The notes: a model not told the origin generated them from the sequence alone. A stretch of 53,231 bases of DNA from Streptomyces sp. ISL-100 (GCF_018614615.1 NZ_JAGGOK010000077.1:1-53231), one strand, 5' to 3'; counted from the first letter of the stretch, positions 25,157 through 34,870 are shown. Made by a program: numbers and translations.

Positions 25157-26407
25157 GTGGCCACTTCCTCCCCCGGGACCGGCACCGACGCGACCGTCGC
25201 CGGTCCGTCGGCCCCGTCCGCGGCAAGACGCGGGCTGCTGCCTCTGCTCCTTGTCGGCAACACCACCATGTACGCGCTGTACATCGGCGTCGGCGGCGTA
25301 CTCCTCGCCCTCCAGGTCGAGGACGTCGACCCGGCGAACAAGGTGGCCAACCTCGGCCTCGTGGCCGGTGTCTCCGCGATCTTCGCGACCGTCTTCAACC
25401 CCGTGGCCGGCGCCCTCTCCGACCGCTCCGGGCGCCGGAACCCCTGGATACTCGGCGGCGGTCTGCTCGCCGTCCCCGCGATGTTCCTGCTCGGCAGCGT
25501 GCACACGGTCCTGCTGATCACCATCGCCTGGTGTCTCGGCCAGGCCGTGATGAACGTCTACCAGGCCGCCATCACCTCCGTCGTCCCCGACCGCGTCCCG
25601 GTGACCGCGCGCGGCAAGGCCTCCGCCGCCGTGGGCCTCGGCCTGCCCTTCGGCAGCACCCTCGGCGCGCTGATCGGCGCCGCGTTCTCGGACGACTACC
25701 GCACCGGCTACCTCATCTTCGGCGCGCTGGTCGCCGCCTCGGCGGTCCTCTTCACCTCCTGCGCCCGTGAGCAGCGGATGCCGGCCCGTCAGCCGCTGCC
25801 CGTACGGGAACAACTGGCCGCATTCGCCGGGGCCTTGAAGTCGCACGACTTCCGCTGGGCCTTCATCGGCCGCGCACTGCTGATCCTCGGATACTTCGCG
25901 GTGAACGGCTTCCTCCTCTACATCATCAAGGACCACACCGTCCTGCCCGCCGGGCTGAAGCCCGAGGACGCGGTGGCGGTCCTGATGCCGGTCACCAGCG
26001 TGGCCATGATCGTCTCGACGGTGCTCGGCGGATACCTGTCGGACCGTTTCGACCGGCGCAGGCTGTTCGTCGGCGCGTCGGCCGCGCTGTCGGCCGTCGC
26101 CCTCCTCATCCCCGCGGTGTCGACGAGCTGGGCCGCGATGCTCGCCTTCGCCACCGTCAACGGCCTCGCCTTCGGCTGCTACATGGCCGTGGACACCGCG
26201 CTCGTGACGATGGTGCTGCCGAAGGCCGAGGACGCCGCCCGCGACATGGGCGTACTGAACATCGCCAACGCGGGACCGCAGATCGTCGCCCCCTTCATCG
26301 CCTCGCTCATCGTCGGCGTCGGCGGCTACACCACCCTCTTCCTCGTCGCGGCAGCGCTCGCTGTGCTGGGCGCGCTTGCCGTACGCCCGATCCGCTCCGT
26401 GCGCTGA
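25157..26407 (+). CDS. MFS transporter
   Basis: 416 residues from the GTG at 25157, which has AGGAGGG just upstream; a longer reading frame from 25115 lacks this. About twelve membrane segments are visible, with the MFS loop-2/3 signature GALSDRSGRRNPWILGG and its repeat GGYLSDRFDRRRLFVG. It resembles the sugar/SLC45-type branch of the family. It is followed after 55 bases by an alpha/beta hydrolase, probably on the same mRNA. The substrate and any link to the cyclodipeptide upstream are unknown. Confidence 0.85.
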   Translation: MATSSPGTGTDATVAGPSAPSAARRGLLPLLLVGNTTMYALYIGVGGVLLALQVEDVDPANKVANLGLVAGVSAIFATVFNPVAGALSDRSGRRNPWILGGGLLAVPAMFLLGSVHTVLLITIAWCLGQAVMNVYQAAITSVVPDRVPVTARGKASAAVGLGLPFGSTLGALIGAAFSDDYRTGYLIFGALVAASAVLFTSCAREQRMPARQPLPVREQLAAFAGALKSHDFRWAFIGRALLILGYFAVNGFLLYIIKDHTVLPAGLKPEDAVAVLMPVTSVAMIVSTVLGGYLSDRFDRRRLFVGASAALSAVALLIPAVSTSWAAMLAFATVNGLAFGCYMAVDTALVTMVLPKAEDAARDMGVLNIANAGPQIVAPFIASLIVGVGGYTTLFLVAAALAVLGALAVRPIRSVR

Positions 26408-26462
26408 CCATCGCCACCACCATCGCTATCGCTATCGCCATCGCCGTCAGAAGGGCAGCACC

Positions 26463-27158
26463 GTGCAGCTTCACACCCAGACCTGGGGCGAGGGCGACCG
26501 CCTCGCGCTCCTGATCCACGGCATCATGGCCGACCACCGCACCTGGCGGCGGGTCGGTCCCGCTCTCGCCGGCAAGGGTTACAAGGTCATCGCCGTCGAC
26601 CTGCGCGGCCACGGCGCCAGCGCGCGTGGCGAGTACACCCCGGAGGTCTTCGCCGACGATGTCGTCGAGACTCTTCCGGCGGGCGCCGAACTGGCCATCG
26701 GCCACTCCCTCGGCGGCCTCACCCTCTCGCTCGCCGTGGACCGCCTGCGGCCGGAGCGTGCGGTCTTCTCCGACCCGGCGTGGCACCTCGCCACGTCGGA
26801 GGACGGCTTCGGTCCTGAGATGTTCGCGCAGTTCAAGGCAGCAACCCGGGAGAGGATAGCGGCGATGAATCCGCGCTGGGCCGCGGCGGACATCGACATC
26901 GAGCTGGAGACACTCCGGGTCTGGGACGAGGCGTCGGCGCTCGGACTGGCCGCGCTGTCCGGCGTCGATCTGCTGCCCGCCGGGCCCGTCGTGCCGTCGC
27001 TGGTGCAGCTCGCCGACCCGAGCTTCCTCATCGACGCGGCCAAGGCGGCCGTGCTGGCGGAGCGTGGTTTCGAGGTCCGTACGGTCAAGGGCGCGGGCCA
27101 CACCATCCACCGGGACGACTTCGACGCGTTCATGACGTCGCTGGACGGCTGGATCTGA
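26463..27158 (+). CDS. Alpha/beta hydrolase
   Basis: 231 residues from the GTG at 26463 with AAGGG upstream. Catalytic triad candidates: Ser in GHSLGGLTLS, Asp in the LADPSFL region and His in KGAGHTIHRDD near the end; oxyanion segment LLIHGIMADHRTW. The substrate is unknown. It is likely co-transcribed with the MFS gene. The spacer between them carries short ATCGCT/ATCGCC hexamer repeats (26407-26450). Confidence 0.88.
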   Translation: MQLHTQTWGEGDRLALLIHGIMADHRTWRRVGPALAGKGYKVIAVDLRGHGASARGEYTPEVFADDVVETLPAGAELAIGHSLGGLTLSLAVDRLRPERAVFSDPAWHLATSEDGFGPEMFAQFKAATRERIAAMNPRWAAADIDIELETLRVWDEASALGLAALSGVDLLPAGPVVPSLVQLADPSFLIDAAKAAVLAERGFEVRTVKGAGHTIHRDDFDAFMTSLDGWI

Positions 27159-27204
27159 CATCGCGTCCAGCGCGTACGGGCTGACCGGGCGAGGTCGCAG
27201 GGGC

Positions 27205-27252
27205 GCCGGGCCGCCGGGTCGCCGGGTCGCCGGGTCGCCGGGTCGCCGGGTC
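27205..27252 (+). repeat. 8-bp tandem repeat (GCCGGGTC)n
   Basis: Five exact copies (27213-27252) preceded by one variant GCCGGGCC (27205-27212). It lies between the hydrolase stop and the end of the damaged GH18 gene. Confidence 0.9.
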
Positions 27253-27267
27253 GGCCCGTACACCGGT

Positions 27268-28261
27268 TCAGCCGCCCGCCAGCACTGGCCACAGCCCCGG
27301 GTCCTCGAAGTTCAGCGCCCACAGCCCGGTGCCCGCGATGTTGTACTTCCGCACCGTCGGCAGATGCGCGGCGACCCCGCGCGCGTCCTGGTACCAGACC
27401 GTTCGCGTCTGCTCCCCTTCCTGATAGGTGAACGTCGGCGAGCCCGACTCCGCGTCGAGCCGGTACGGGGCGCCCTTCTTGACGCGCAGTGCCTCCGCCT
27501 CCTTCCGGGATCAGGGCGGTGGCATTGCGCAGGATTTCGTCGTACCAGCTCGGTGTGGAGAGCGGTCCGGGCGGCCCGGCCCTCCAGTGGAGGTCGTACG
27601 CCATGATCCGCACCCGGTCGGCCGCCCGGCCAATCGCGGCATAGTCCCAGATACGCCCGGTCTTCGCCGTCTGCGGAGACACCGTGATGACGCACTTCTT
27701 GCGGGCGTCGTGCAGGGCACGGCACAGGTCGGTGACGAAGGCCGCGTATCCGGCGCGCACTTGTTCGTACGAGGCGTCGCCGGTCGCGGCGATGGTCTCG
27801 TAGTCGATGTCGAGGCCGTCGTACGGGCGGCTCTTGGTAATGCCGACGAGGGTGCTGATGTGAGTGGCACGGCTTGTGGGGCTGGTGAGGATCTCGCCGA
27901 GCGCACCGGGCTTCATCGTCTCCATCACGGTCGGTACGACGCTGATGCCGGCCGCGCGCAGCCCGTCGATGATGCCGCGCTCGCCCGCGCCCGGATGTCC
28001 GTCGACCTGTCCGGCCGAAAAGGCCTGGTACCAGAAGGGGCTGACGGTGTGCAGCTGCGCGGCGTGGCGCAGGGCGTCGCGGTAGGCGGCTTTCTGGTCC
28101 CAGTAGGGGAGCCAGGCGGAGACGTTGCGGGGCGGGGCCGGCGCGGGGACGGAGCCGGAAACGGAGCCCACGGGTCCGGCGGGGCGCGTCGGCGGTGACG
28201 CGGCCGCCGAGCTGCCTATGAGTCCGGCTGCGACGAGAACGCTCAGGATTCTGGTGGCCAT
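27268..28261 (-). pseudogene. GH18-type glycosyl hydrolase with internal deletion and frameshift
   Basis: From the ATG (MATRILSVLVAAGLIGSSAAA, a signal peptide) the reading frame gives a normal GH18 first half with catalytic motif YDGLDIDYETI and IMAYDLHW. Near 27500 the frame breaks: after ATALIPE the sequence continues correctly only one base over, as EALRVKKGAPYRLDAESG ... VWYQDARG ... LWALNFEDPGLW, ending at TGA 27268-27270. Related proteins normally have about 25-30 residues between these two parts (strand with GxPxYGxDW, recalled), so a deletion of roughly 80-100 bases, not a multiple of three, is the likely cause. Without frame correction the product runs into unrelated low-complexity sequence. 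Probably non-functional. Confidence 0.75.
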
Positions 28262-28319
28262 GGACCGAGCCTGTGGCCCGGTCACCGGGCCCGCTCTCCG
28301 GGCTGGGCCGTCCAGGCCC

Positions 28320-28325
28320 TAACCT
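28320..28325 (+). promoter_or_regulatory. -10 box of a leaderless transcript
   Basis: TAACCT (TAnnnT) lies 7 bases before the GTG start of the PemK-like gene and no Shine-Dalgarno is present. This spacing is typical of leaderless mRNAs in actinobacteria. Confidence 0.5.
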
Positions 28326-28332
28326 CACCCGG

Positions 28333-28788
28333 GTGACGACTTCTTCCGACGACATCACCGAACTGCTGCCCGGTCAGGGCGGCCCCGCCGCGACCGCGGA
28401 GGCCGACCCGCGTGTGATCGGTCCGGTACGGACCTCGTACGCGCCGGACCGCGACGGCGATCCCGACCCGGGCGAGATCGTCTGGACCTGGGTGCCCTTC
28501 GAGGAGAACGACGGGCGGGGCAAGGACCGCCCGGTGCTCGTGGTCGCCCGCGAGGCGGCGGGCACGCTGCTCGCCGTAAGGCTGTCCAGCAAGCGGCACG
28601 ACCACGACCGCGAGTGGGCGGCGATCGGTTCGGGTCCGTGGGACAGGGCGGGGCGCGAGTCCTGGGTCGACCTCGACCGGGTCCTGCGGGTGCACGAGGC
28701 CGGGATGCGGCGCGAGGCATGCGCCCTGGACCGCCCACGCTTCGACCGAGTCGTACACCGCCTGCGCGAACGCTACGGCTGGACCTGA
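28333..28788 (+). CDS. PemK/MazF-family protein, orphan
   Basis: 151 residues from GTG 28333. After about 45 flexible residues comes a PemK-like SH3 barrel: GEIVWTWVPFEENDGRGKDRPVLVVAREAAGTLLAVRLSSKRHD, then SWVDLDRVLRVHEAGM. PemK/MazF toxins cut mRNA, but the GKxRPVLVV pattern is also kept in actinobacterial family members without a known antitoxin. No antitoxin-like gene lies on either side: the damaged GH18 gene is divergent upstream and repeats follow. The start appears leaderless. Whether it is toxic is unknown. Confidence 0.75.
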   Translation: MTTSSDDITELLPGQGGPAATAEADPRVIGPVRTSYAPDRDGDPDPGEIVWTWVPFEENDGRGKDRPVLVVAREAAGTLLAVRLSSKRHDHDREWAAIGSGPWDRAGRESWVDLDRVLRVHEAGMRREACALDRPRFDRVVHRLRERYGWT

Positions 28789-29362
<574 letters not shown>

Positions 29363-30223
29363 CTACGGCTGTGGTTGTGGCTTGGGCGCCAGTTGCCGGG
29401 CGAACGTTGCGTGGAAGGCCGCCAGGACCGGTGTGCCCCGCGTGCGGTCCAGTACGCCGAAGACCACCTCGTCGAAGTGGCCCGAGAAGCGGCCTTTCCC
29501 GGTGAGGTGCTCGTGGAACGCGCCTGCTACAACTGCCGGTTCGTTCATGAAGACGCCGCAGCCCCACGCGCCCAGCACCAGCCGCCGGTAGCCGCACGCC
29601 GCTGCCGTCTCCAGGACCCGCCCGGCCCGGGACGCGAGCGCGGCGGGGATGCGGTGCGCCTGCGCCGGCTCGCGGCTGCGGATCACTCCCGCGTTGGGCG
29701 CGGGCGAGGTCAGGAAACCCACGGTGTACGGCGCGGCGAGCAACGCGCCGCGGTCGTCGCGGAAGACCGGGACGCCGGGCGAGTGAATCACCCGGTCGGT
29801 GTAGAACGGGCTGCGGTCCGCCCGGTGGTGGGCGTAGAACTCCGGGGCGCGCAGCAGGGTCGCGTACAGCGCCGAGCCTCGGCACAGCGCTTCCTCCTGC
29901 GCCTGTGCGCCGTTCAGGTAGCCACCACCCGGATTGCGCGCGGAGGCGAAGTTGAGCACCGCGACCTGGCCGGATTCCGCGCGGCCCCCGCCGGCCAGCC
30001 TGCGCGCGGCCTCCAGGCTGCTCTCCCCCGTGACCTCGAAGGCCGTCGTACGGTCCGTGTCCGGCGTGACGGCGACCGGGTCGGGGCCGTACACCCTGGT
30101 CCCCGCCAGGGCCGCGGCCAGTTCCTCGCCGATCGGCACGCCGCGGCCGCCCGGGGCAGCGTACCGGCCCGCCCGGACGATCTCTTCGGTCTCTTTCGCG
30201 ATTCCCCGCAGTCGTGCACTCAC
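29363..30223 (-). CDS. Bacterial poly(ADP-ribose) glycohydrolase (DUF2263/TIGR02452)
   Basis: 286 residues from a GTG giving VSARLRGIAKETEEI. The PARG signature GGG-x6-QEE is present in ARNPGGGYLNGAQAQEEALCRGS, with the two acidic residues used to cleave ribose-ribose links; the macrodomain fold continues with YRRLVLGAWGCGVFMN (a typical binding loop). It removes ADP-ribose polymers. Streptomyces makes few known PAR polymerases, so the substrate source is unclear. It is divergent from egtA; the same adjacency is remembered for S. coelicolor SCO0909. The start has no clear ribosome site. Confidence 0.85.
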   Translation of the reverse strand: MSARLRGIAKETEEIVRAGRYAAPGGRGVPIGEELAAALAGTRVYGPDPVAVTPDTDRTTAFEVTGESSLEAARRLAGGGRAESGQVAVLNFASARNPGGGYLNGAQAQEEALCRGSALYATLLRAPEFYAHHRADRSPFYTDRVIHSPGVPVFRDDRGALLAAPYTVGFLTSPAPNAGVIRSREPAQAHRIPAALASRAGRVLETAAACGYRRLVLGAWGCGVFMNEPAVVAGAFHEHLTGKGRFSGHFDEVVFGVLDRTRGTPVLAAFHATFARQLAPKPQPQP

Positions 30224-30383
30224 AGGTGAGATCGTCGGCGACCGGCGCTCACCGGCGCAACGGAGTTTTCGCGCCGCCCAGGACACTCTTGTGCGATTCG
30301 CTGCCAGTGGCTTAGCTGGAGGGCGATGCCCGTCCCGGTCCCGGGGCGGGCTCCGGCACGATCCGCGCAGGAGGAAACAGGCC

Positions 30384-31661
30384 ATGCCCCCAGGCGACTT
30401 CGTACAGGAAGGCGCGCCGGTCACCGAGGCCGGCGCGGAAGCATTACTGCGCGGTATCTGTTTCAAGACAGGTCCACCGAGCACCGTCGGCGTCGAACTC
30501 GAATGGTTCGTCCACGAGCTCCACCTCCCCGAACTCCCCGTCGGACCCGCCCGCCTCGAAGCGGCCATGACCGCTCTGCGGGCCCTGCCACTGCTCTCGG
30601 CCCTCACCGTCGAGCCAGGCGGCCAGCTCGAACTCAGCTCCCTACCGGCCCCCTCCCTGACGGAGTGCATCGACTCCGTCTCCGCGGACCTGGACGCCGT
30701 ACGCGCCGTTCTGCGCTCCCGGGACCTCGGCCTCACCGGCATCGGTACGGACCCCTGGCACCCCCCGAAGCGCCTCCTGCACGAGCCGCGTTACGACGCG
30801 ATGGAGGCGTATCTCGACCGCGCGGGTCCGGCAGGCCGGGCCATGATGTGCTCGTCGGCGTCCGTCCAGGTCTGTCTGGACGCGGGCAACGAGGAACCGG
30901 GCCCGCTCGGCTACGGGCGGCGCTGGCTACTCGCCCACCTCCTCGGCGCCGTACTGTCGGCTGCGTTCGCCAACTCCCCCTTCCACCACCGGCGTCGTAC
31001 CGGCTGGCGCTCCACGCGCCAGGCCATCTGGACGGAGATCGACCCCGGCCGCTCCTGCGCCCCGCCCCTCGACGCCGAGCCGCGCGGTGCGTGGACGGAC
31101 CGCGTGCTGGACGCTCCCGTGATGTGCGTGAGAGGTGCGGCCGACCAGCCGTGGGACGTACCGGACGAGCTGTCCTTCCGTTCCTGGATACGCTCCGGGG
31201 CACCCCGACCGCCGACCACCGCGGACCTCGACTACCACCTGACCACGCTCTTTCCGCCGGTACGGCCGCGCGGCCACCTCGAACTGCGCATGATCGACGC
31301 GCAGCCGGGCGACAACGGCTGGATCGTTCCGCTCGCCGTGACCACCGCGCTCTTCGACGACCCGGCGGCGTCGGAAATCGCGTACCGGACCGTCAAGCCG
31401 CTTGCGGACACCGCGGGTTCCCTGCCGGCGCCCCGCAATCCGCTGTGGATCAATGCCGCACGGTACGGGCTGGCCGATGCCGAGCTGCGGGCGGCCGCCG
31501 AGATCTGCTTCGAAGCGGCGCTCGACGCGCTGCCCCGCCTCGGCGCGTCCACTGCCGTGCAGTGCGCCGTCGCCGCGTTCACCGAGCGGTACGTCATACA
31601 CGGGCGATGCCCCGCCGACGATCTGCTCGACCCCGGACACGGGAAGGACCTCCGTACATGA
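30384..31661 (+). CDS. egtA: Glutamate-cysteine ligase for ergothioneine synthesis
   Basis: 425 residues, with GGAGG placed correctly before the ATG. Glutamate-cysteine ligase family 2: VGVELEWFVHEL near the N-terminus, the ATP-grasp-like core with EPRYDAMEAYLD and CSSASVQVCLDAGNE, and GHLELRMIDAQPGDNGW. It makes gamma-glutamylcysteine, the sulfur donor for EgtB. It is the first gene of egtABCD; the stop overlaps the egtB start by four bases (ATGA). Confidence 0.93.
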   Translation: MPPGDFVQEGAPVTEAGAEALLRGICFKTGPPSTVGVELEWFVHELHLPELPVGPARLEAAMTALRALPLLSALTVEPGGQLELSSLPAPSLTECIDSVSADLDAVRAVLRSRDLGLTGIGTDPWHPPKRLLHEPRYDAMEAYLDRAGPAGRAMMCSSASVQVCLDAGNEEPGPLGYGRRWLLAHLLGAVLSAAFANSPFHHRRRTGWRSTRQAIWTEIDPGRSCAPPLDAEPRGAWTDRVLDAPVMCVRGAADQPWDVPDELSFRSWIRSGAPRPPTTADLDYHLTTLFPPVRPRGHLELRMIDAQPGDNGWIVPLAVTTALFDDPAASEIAYRTVKPLADTAGSLPAPRNPLWINAARYGLADAELRAAAEICFEAALDALPRLGASTAVQCAVAAFTERYVIHGRCPADDLLDPGHGKDLRT

Positions 31662-33016
31662 GCGACCCCACGGGCACCACGGACCCCGAATCGCTGCGCA
31701 CCCTCGCCGTCGACGCGCTGCTCCGGGCGCGCGAGCGCACCGCCGTCCTCACCGACTGCGTGGTCGACGGCGAACTGACCGCCCAGCACTCGCCGTTGAT
31801 GTCACCGCTGGTCTGGGACCTGGCACACATCGGCAACCAGGAGGAGCTGTGGCTCCTGCGGACGGTCGCCGGGCGGGACGCGATGCGCCCCGAGATCGAC
31901 TCGGTGTACGACGCCTTCGAGCACCCGCGCGCCGAGCGCCCCTCGTTGCCGCTGCTCGCCCCCGCCGAGGCGCGGGTGTACGCCGCCGATGTACGCGGCC
32001 GGGCCCTCGACGTACTCGAACGAAGCCCGCTGTACGGCACCCCGCTGCTGGACTCGGCCTTCGCCTTCGGGATGGTCGCGCAGCACGAGCAGCAGCACGA
32101 CGAGACCATGCTGATCACCCATCAGCTGCGGCAAGGCCCGGCGGCTCTCACCGCTCCCCTGCCGCCGCGCCCCACGGCCGCGACGAAGGATCTGCCGCAG
32201 GAAGTCCTTGTCCCCGGCGGCCCGTTCACCATGGGCACTTCCACCGAACCGTGGGCGCTCGACAACGAGCGGCCCGCGCATCACCGTTTCGTCCCGGCGT
32301 TCTTCATCGACACGGTGCCGGTGAGCAACGGCGCGTACCTGCGCTTCATGGAGGACGGCGGCTACACCGACGAGCGATGGTGGGCGGCCGAGGGCTGGGC
32401 GCAGATACGCAAGCACGACCTCCGCGCCCCGTTGTTCTGGCGCCGCGAGGGCGGCCAGTGGCTGCGCCGGCACTTCGGGGTTGTGGAACCCGTTCCCGAG
32501 GACGAGCCGGTCCTGCATGTGAGCTGGTACGAGGCGGACGCCTACGCACGGTGGGCGGGCCGGCGACTGCCCACGGAGGACGAGTGGGAGAAGGCGGCCC
32601 GGCACGATCCGGCGTCCGGGCGCTCCCTGCGCTACCCGTGGGGCGACGCCGACCCCACCCCGGAGCGCGCCAACCTGGGCCAGCGGCATCTGCGGCCGGC
32701 GCCGGTGGGAGCGTACGCCGCCGGTGAATCACCTTTGGGCGTACGTCAGTTGATCGGTGATGTGTGGGAGTGGACGTCCAGCGACTTCCTGCCCTATCCG
32801 GGCTTCGCGGCCTTCCCGTACCGGGAGTACTCCGAGGTCTTCTTCGGCAGTGCGCACAAGGTGCTGCGCGGCGGTTCGTTCGCTGTCGACGCGGTGGCCT
32901 GCCGTGGCACGTTCCGCAATTGGGACCTGCCCGTACGCCGTCAGATCTTCTCGGGGTTCCGTACGGCACGGGACGCGCCGGACACCCGGGACGTACGCGG
33001 TGGGGGTGGCAGCTGA
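31658..33016 (+). CDS. egtB: Ergothioneine sulfoxide synthase
   Basis: 452 residues. N-terminal DinB_2-type domain with the iron-binding HxxxHxE motif HEQQHDETML, and C-terminal formylglycine-generating-enzyme-like (FGE-sulfatase) domain with VPGGPFTMGTSTEPWALDNE, WEKAARHDP and GDVWEWTSSDF. EgtB uses Fe(II) and oxygen to join gamma-glutamylcysteine to hercynine. Coupled to egtA (ATGA overlap) and to egtC (TGATG overlap). Confidence 0.95.
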   Translation: MSDPTGTTDPESLRTLAVDALLRARERTAVLTDCVVDGELTAQHSPLMSPLVWDLAHIGNQEELWLLRTVAGRDAMRPEIDSVYDAFEHPRAERPSLPLLAPAEARVYAADVRGRALDVLERSPLYGTPLLDSAFAFGMVAQHEQQHDETMLITHQLRQGPAALTAPLPPRPTAATKDLPQEVLVPGGPFTMGTSTEPWALDNERPAHHRFVPAFFIDTVPVSNGAYLRFMEDGGYTDERWWAAEGWAQIRKHDLRAPLFWRREGGQWLRRHFGVVEPVPEDEPVLHVSWYEADAYARWAGRRLPTEDEWEKAARHDPASGRSLRYPWGDADPTPERANLGQRHLRPAPVGAYAAGESPLGVRQLIGDVWEWTSSDFLPYPGFAAFPYREYSEVFFGSAHKVLRGGSFAVDAVACRGTFRNWDLPVRRQIFSGFRTARDAPDTRDVRGGGGS

Positions 33017-33771
33017 TGTGCCGTCATCTGGCATGCCTGGGGCCTGCTGTGCCCCTCGGCGACCTCCTGGTGAAGCCCGCCCACGGCCTGTACCGCCAGG
33101 CGTGGGCGCCGCGGCTCCAGCGGTACGGGACCGTCAACGCCGACGGCTTCGGGGTCGGCTGGTACGCCGACGGCGACCCGGTGCCGGCCCGCTACCGCCG
33201 CTCGGGGCCGATGTGGGCCGACGGCTCCTTCGCCGACCTGGCCCGGGTCGTACGCTCCACAGCCGTACTCGCAGCGGTCCGCGACGCCACGGAGGCGGGC
33301 GCGGACGGGGAGGCGGCGGCGGCGCCGTTCGCCGCCGGGCCGTGGCTGTTCAGCCACAACGGCGCGCTCAAGGGCTGGCCCGGGTCGGCCGCGTCGCTCG
33401 CCGGCGCGCTGCCCGCCGCGGAACTGCTCGCCCTGGAGGCGCGATGCGACTCGGCGCTGATCTGGGCGCTCGTACTGCACCGGTTGCGCGACGGCGACGA
33501 GCTGGGGCAGGCGCTCGCCGACACGGTCCTGGAGCTGGCCGAGGCGGCGCCGGGTTCGCGGCTGAACCTCCTCCTCACGGACGGCGAGACGGTCGCCGCG
33601 ACCGCCTGGGGCGACACCCTCTGGTACCACGCGGAGCCGGGCCGTCGCACGATCGTGGCCTCCGAGCCGTACGACGACGATCCGCACTGGCGCGAGGTCC
33701 CGGACCACACGCTCCTTGCCGCCACCCGCACCGATGTCCTGCTGACCCCGCTCAAGGAGCCCACTGCGTGA
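33016..33771 (+). CDS. egtC: Gamma-glutamyl hercynylcysteine sulfoxide amidohydrolase
   Basis: 251 residues. Class II glutamine-amidotransferase fold with the N-terminal Cys nucleophile exposed after Met removal (MCRHLACLGP), GYGxxNADGFGVGWY-type loop (YGTVNADGFGVGWYADG) and FSHNGALKGW. It removes glutamate from the EgtB product. It overlaps egtB by one base and egtD by four. Confidence 0.93.
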   Translation: MCRHLACLGPAVPLGDLLVKPAHGLYRQAWAPRLQRYGTVNADGFGVGWYADGDPVPARYRRSGPMWADGSFADLARVVRSTAVLAAVRDATEAGADGEAAAAPFAAGPWLFSHNGALKGWPGSAASLAGALPAAELLALEARCDSALIWALVLHRLRDGDELGQALADTVLELAEAAPGSRLNLLLTDGETVAATAWGDTLWYHAEPGRRTIVASEPYDDDPHWREVPDHTLLAATRTDVLLTPLKEPTA

Positions 33772-34733
33772 GCCCGTTTCTGCTGACCCGCACCCTGCCC
33801 GAGGACGCGACGGACGCCGATCTGCGCGCCGACGTACTGCACGGGCTGACCCGCACGCCGAAGGTGCTGCCGCCGAAGTGGTTCTACGACGCGCGCGGCA
33901 GCGAACTCTTCGAGGAGATCACCCGCCTGCCCGAGTACTACCCCACCCGGGCGGAGCGAGAGATCCTGATCGCCCGCGCGCCCGAGATCGCGGCCGCGAC
34001 GCGGGCGCGCACACTGGTGGAGCTCGGCTCGGGCTCCTCGGAGAAGACCCGCCACCTGCTGGACGCGCTGCTGCCGGAGCTGAGCAGTTACGTCCCGGTG
34101 GACGTCAGCGAGAGCGCCCTGACCGCGGCCGCGTCGTCGCTCCTGCACGAGCGGCCCGCCCTGTCCGTACACGCACTGATCGCGGACTTCACGCGCGGCC
34201 TGGCCCTGCCGGGAACGCCGGGTCCTCGCCTGGTCGCGTTCCTGGGCGGCACGATCGGGAATCTGCTGCCGGACGAGCGCGCGGTCTTTCTGAAGTCGGT
34301 ACGGTCGATCCTCGCCCCCGGTGACGCGCTGCTGCTCGGGACGGACCTCGTGAAGGAGGAGGCGACGCTGGTGGCGGCGTACGACGACGCGCAGGGCGTC
34401 ACCGCCGCGTTCAACAAGAACGTCCTGTCCGTCATCGACCGCGCGCTGGGCGCGGACTTCGATCCCGACGACTTCGACCATGTCGCGGTGTGGGACCGCG
34501 GCCACGAGTGGATCGAAATGCGGCTGCGGGCGCGGGCGGCGCTGACGGTGAAGATCCGGGAGCTGGACATCGCGGTGTCGTTCGAGGCGGGCGAGGAGAT
34601 ACGCACGGAGATCTCGGCGAAGTTCCGGAAGGAAGGGGTACGCCGCGAGGTCGCCGGTGCGGGGCTGGATCTGCGGGAGTGGTGGACGGACGAGGAGGAG
34701 CGTTTCGCGCTGTCGCTGGCGGTAGCGGTGTAG
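33768..34733 (+). CDS. egtD: L-histidine N-alpha-methyltransferase
   Basis: 321 residues, GTG start overlapping the egtC stop (GTGA). SAM-binding ELGSGSSEKTRHLLDAL and the family motifs FYDARGSELFEEITRLPEYYPTRAE, AFLGGTIGNLLP and LLLGTDLVKE are present. It trimethylates histidine to hercynine, the first step of the pathway. No egtE lyase gene follows; the last step must be done by a gene elsewhere. Confidence 0.95.
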   Translation: MSPFLLTRTLPEDATDADLRADVLHGLTRTPKVLPPKWFYDARGSELFEEITRLPEYYPTRAEREILIARAPEIAAATRARTLVELGSGSSEKTRHLLDALLPELSSYVPVDVSESALTAAASSLLHERPALSVHALIADFTRGLALPGTPGPRLVAFLGGTIGNLLPDERAVFLKSVRSILAPGDALLLGTDLVKEEATLVAAYDDAQGVTAAFNKNVLSVIDRALGADFDPDDFDHVAVWDRGHEWIEMRLRARAALTVKIRELDIAVSFEAGEEIRTEISAKFRKEGVRREVAGAGLDLREWWTDEEERFALSLAVAV

Positions 34734-34817
34734 GCCGGCCGACGCCTGCGGCGGGCCTTTTCCCCACCCCCACCCCCGCCCCTTCCCGCTGTGACATCTT
34801 GCGGCTCCGCCGCGCGT

Positions 34818-34863
34818 GGGGCTCCGCCCCGGACCCCGCTCCTCGAACGCCGGAGAGGCTGGA
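34818..34863 (+). repeat. 46-bp dispersed Streptomyces intergenic element, copy 2
   Basis: Same element as at 21607-21652, starting GGGGCTCCGCCCC and ending GAGAGGCTGGA, with a few base differences. Its right part (TCCTCGAACGCCGG) is repeated inverted at 34931-34944. Confidence 0.75.
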
Positions 34864-34870
34864 TGGTGCC

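Noticed and set aside
28333..28788. Complete toxin-antitoxin pair
   Set aside because: No antitoxin-sized gene adjoins the PemK-like gene on either side.
30326..31657. Plus-strand frame upstream of egtB in the same frame
   Set aside because: It is an alternative frame of egtA rich in Arg/Pro; egtB starts at the ATGA overlap.
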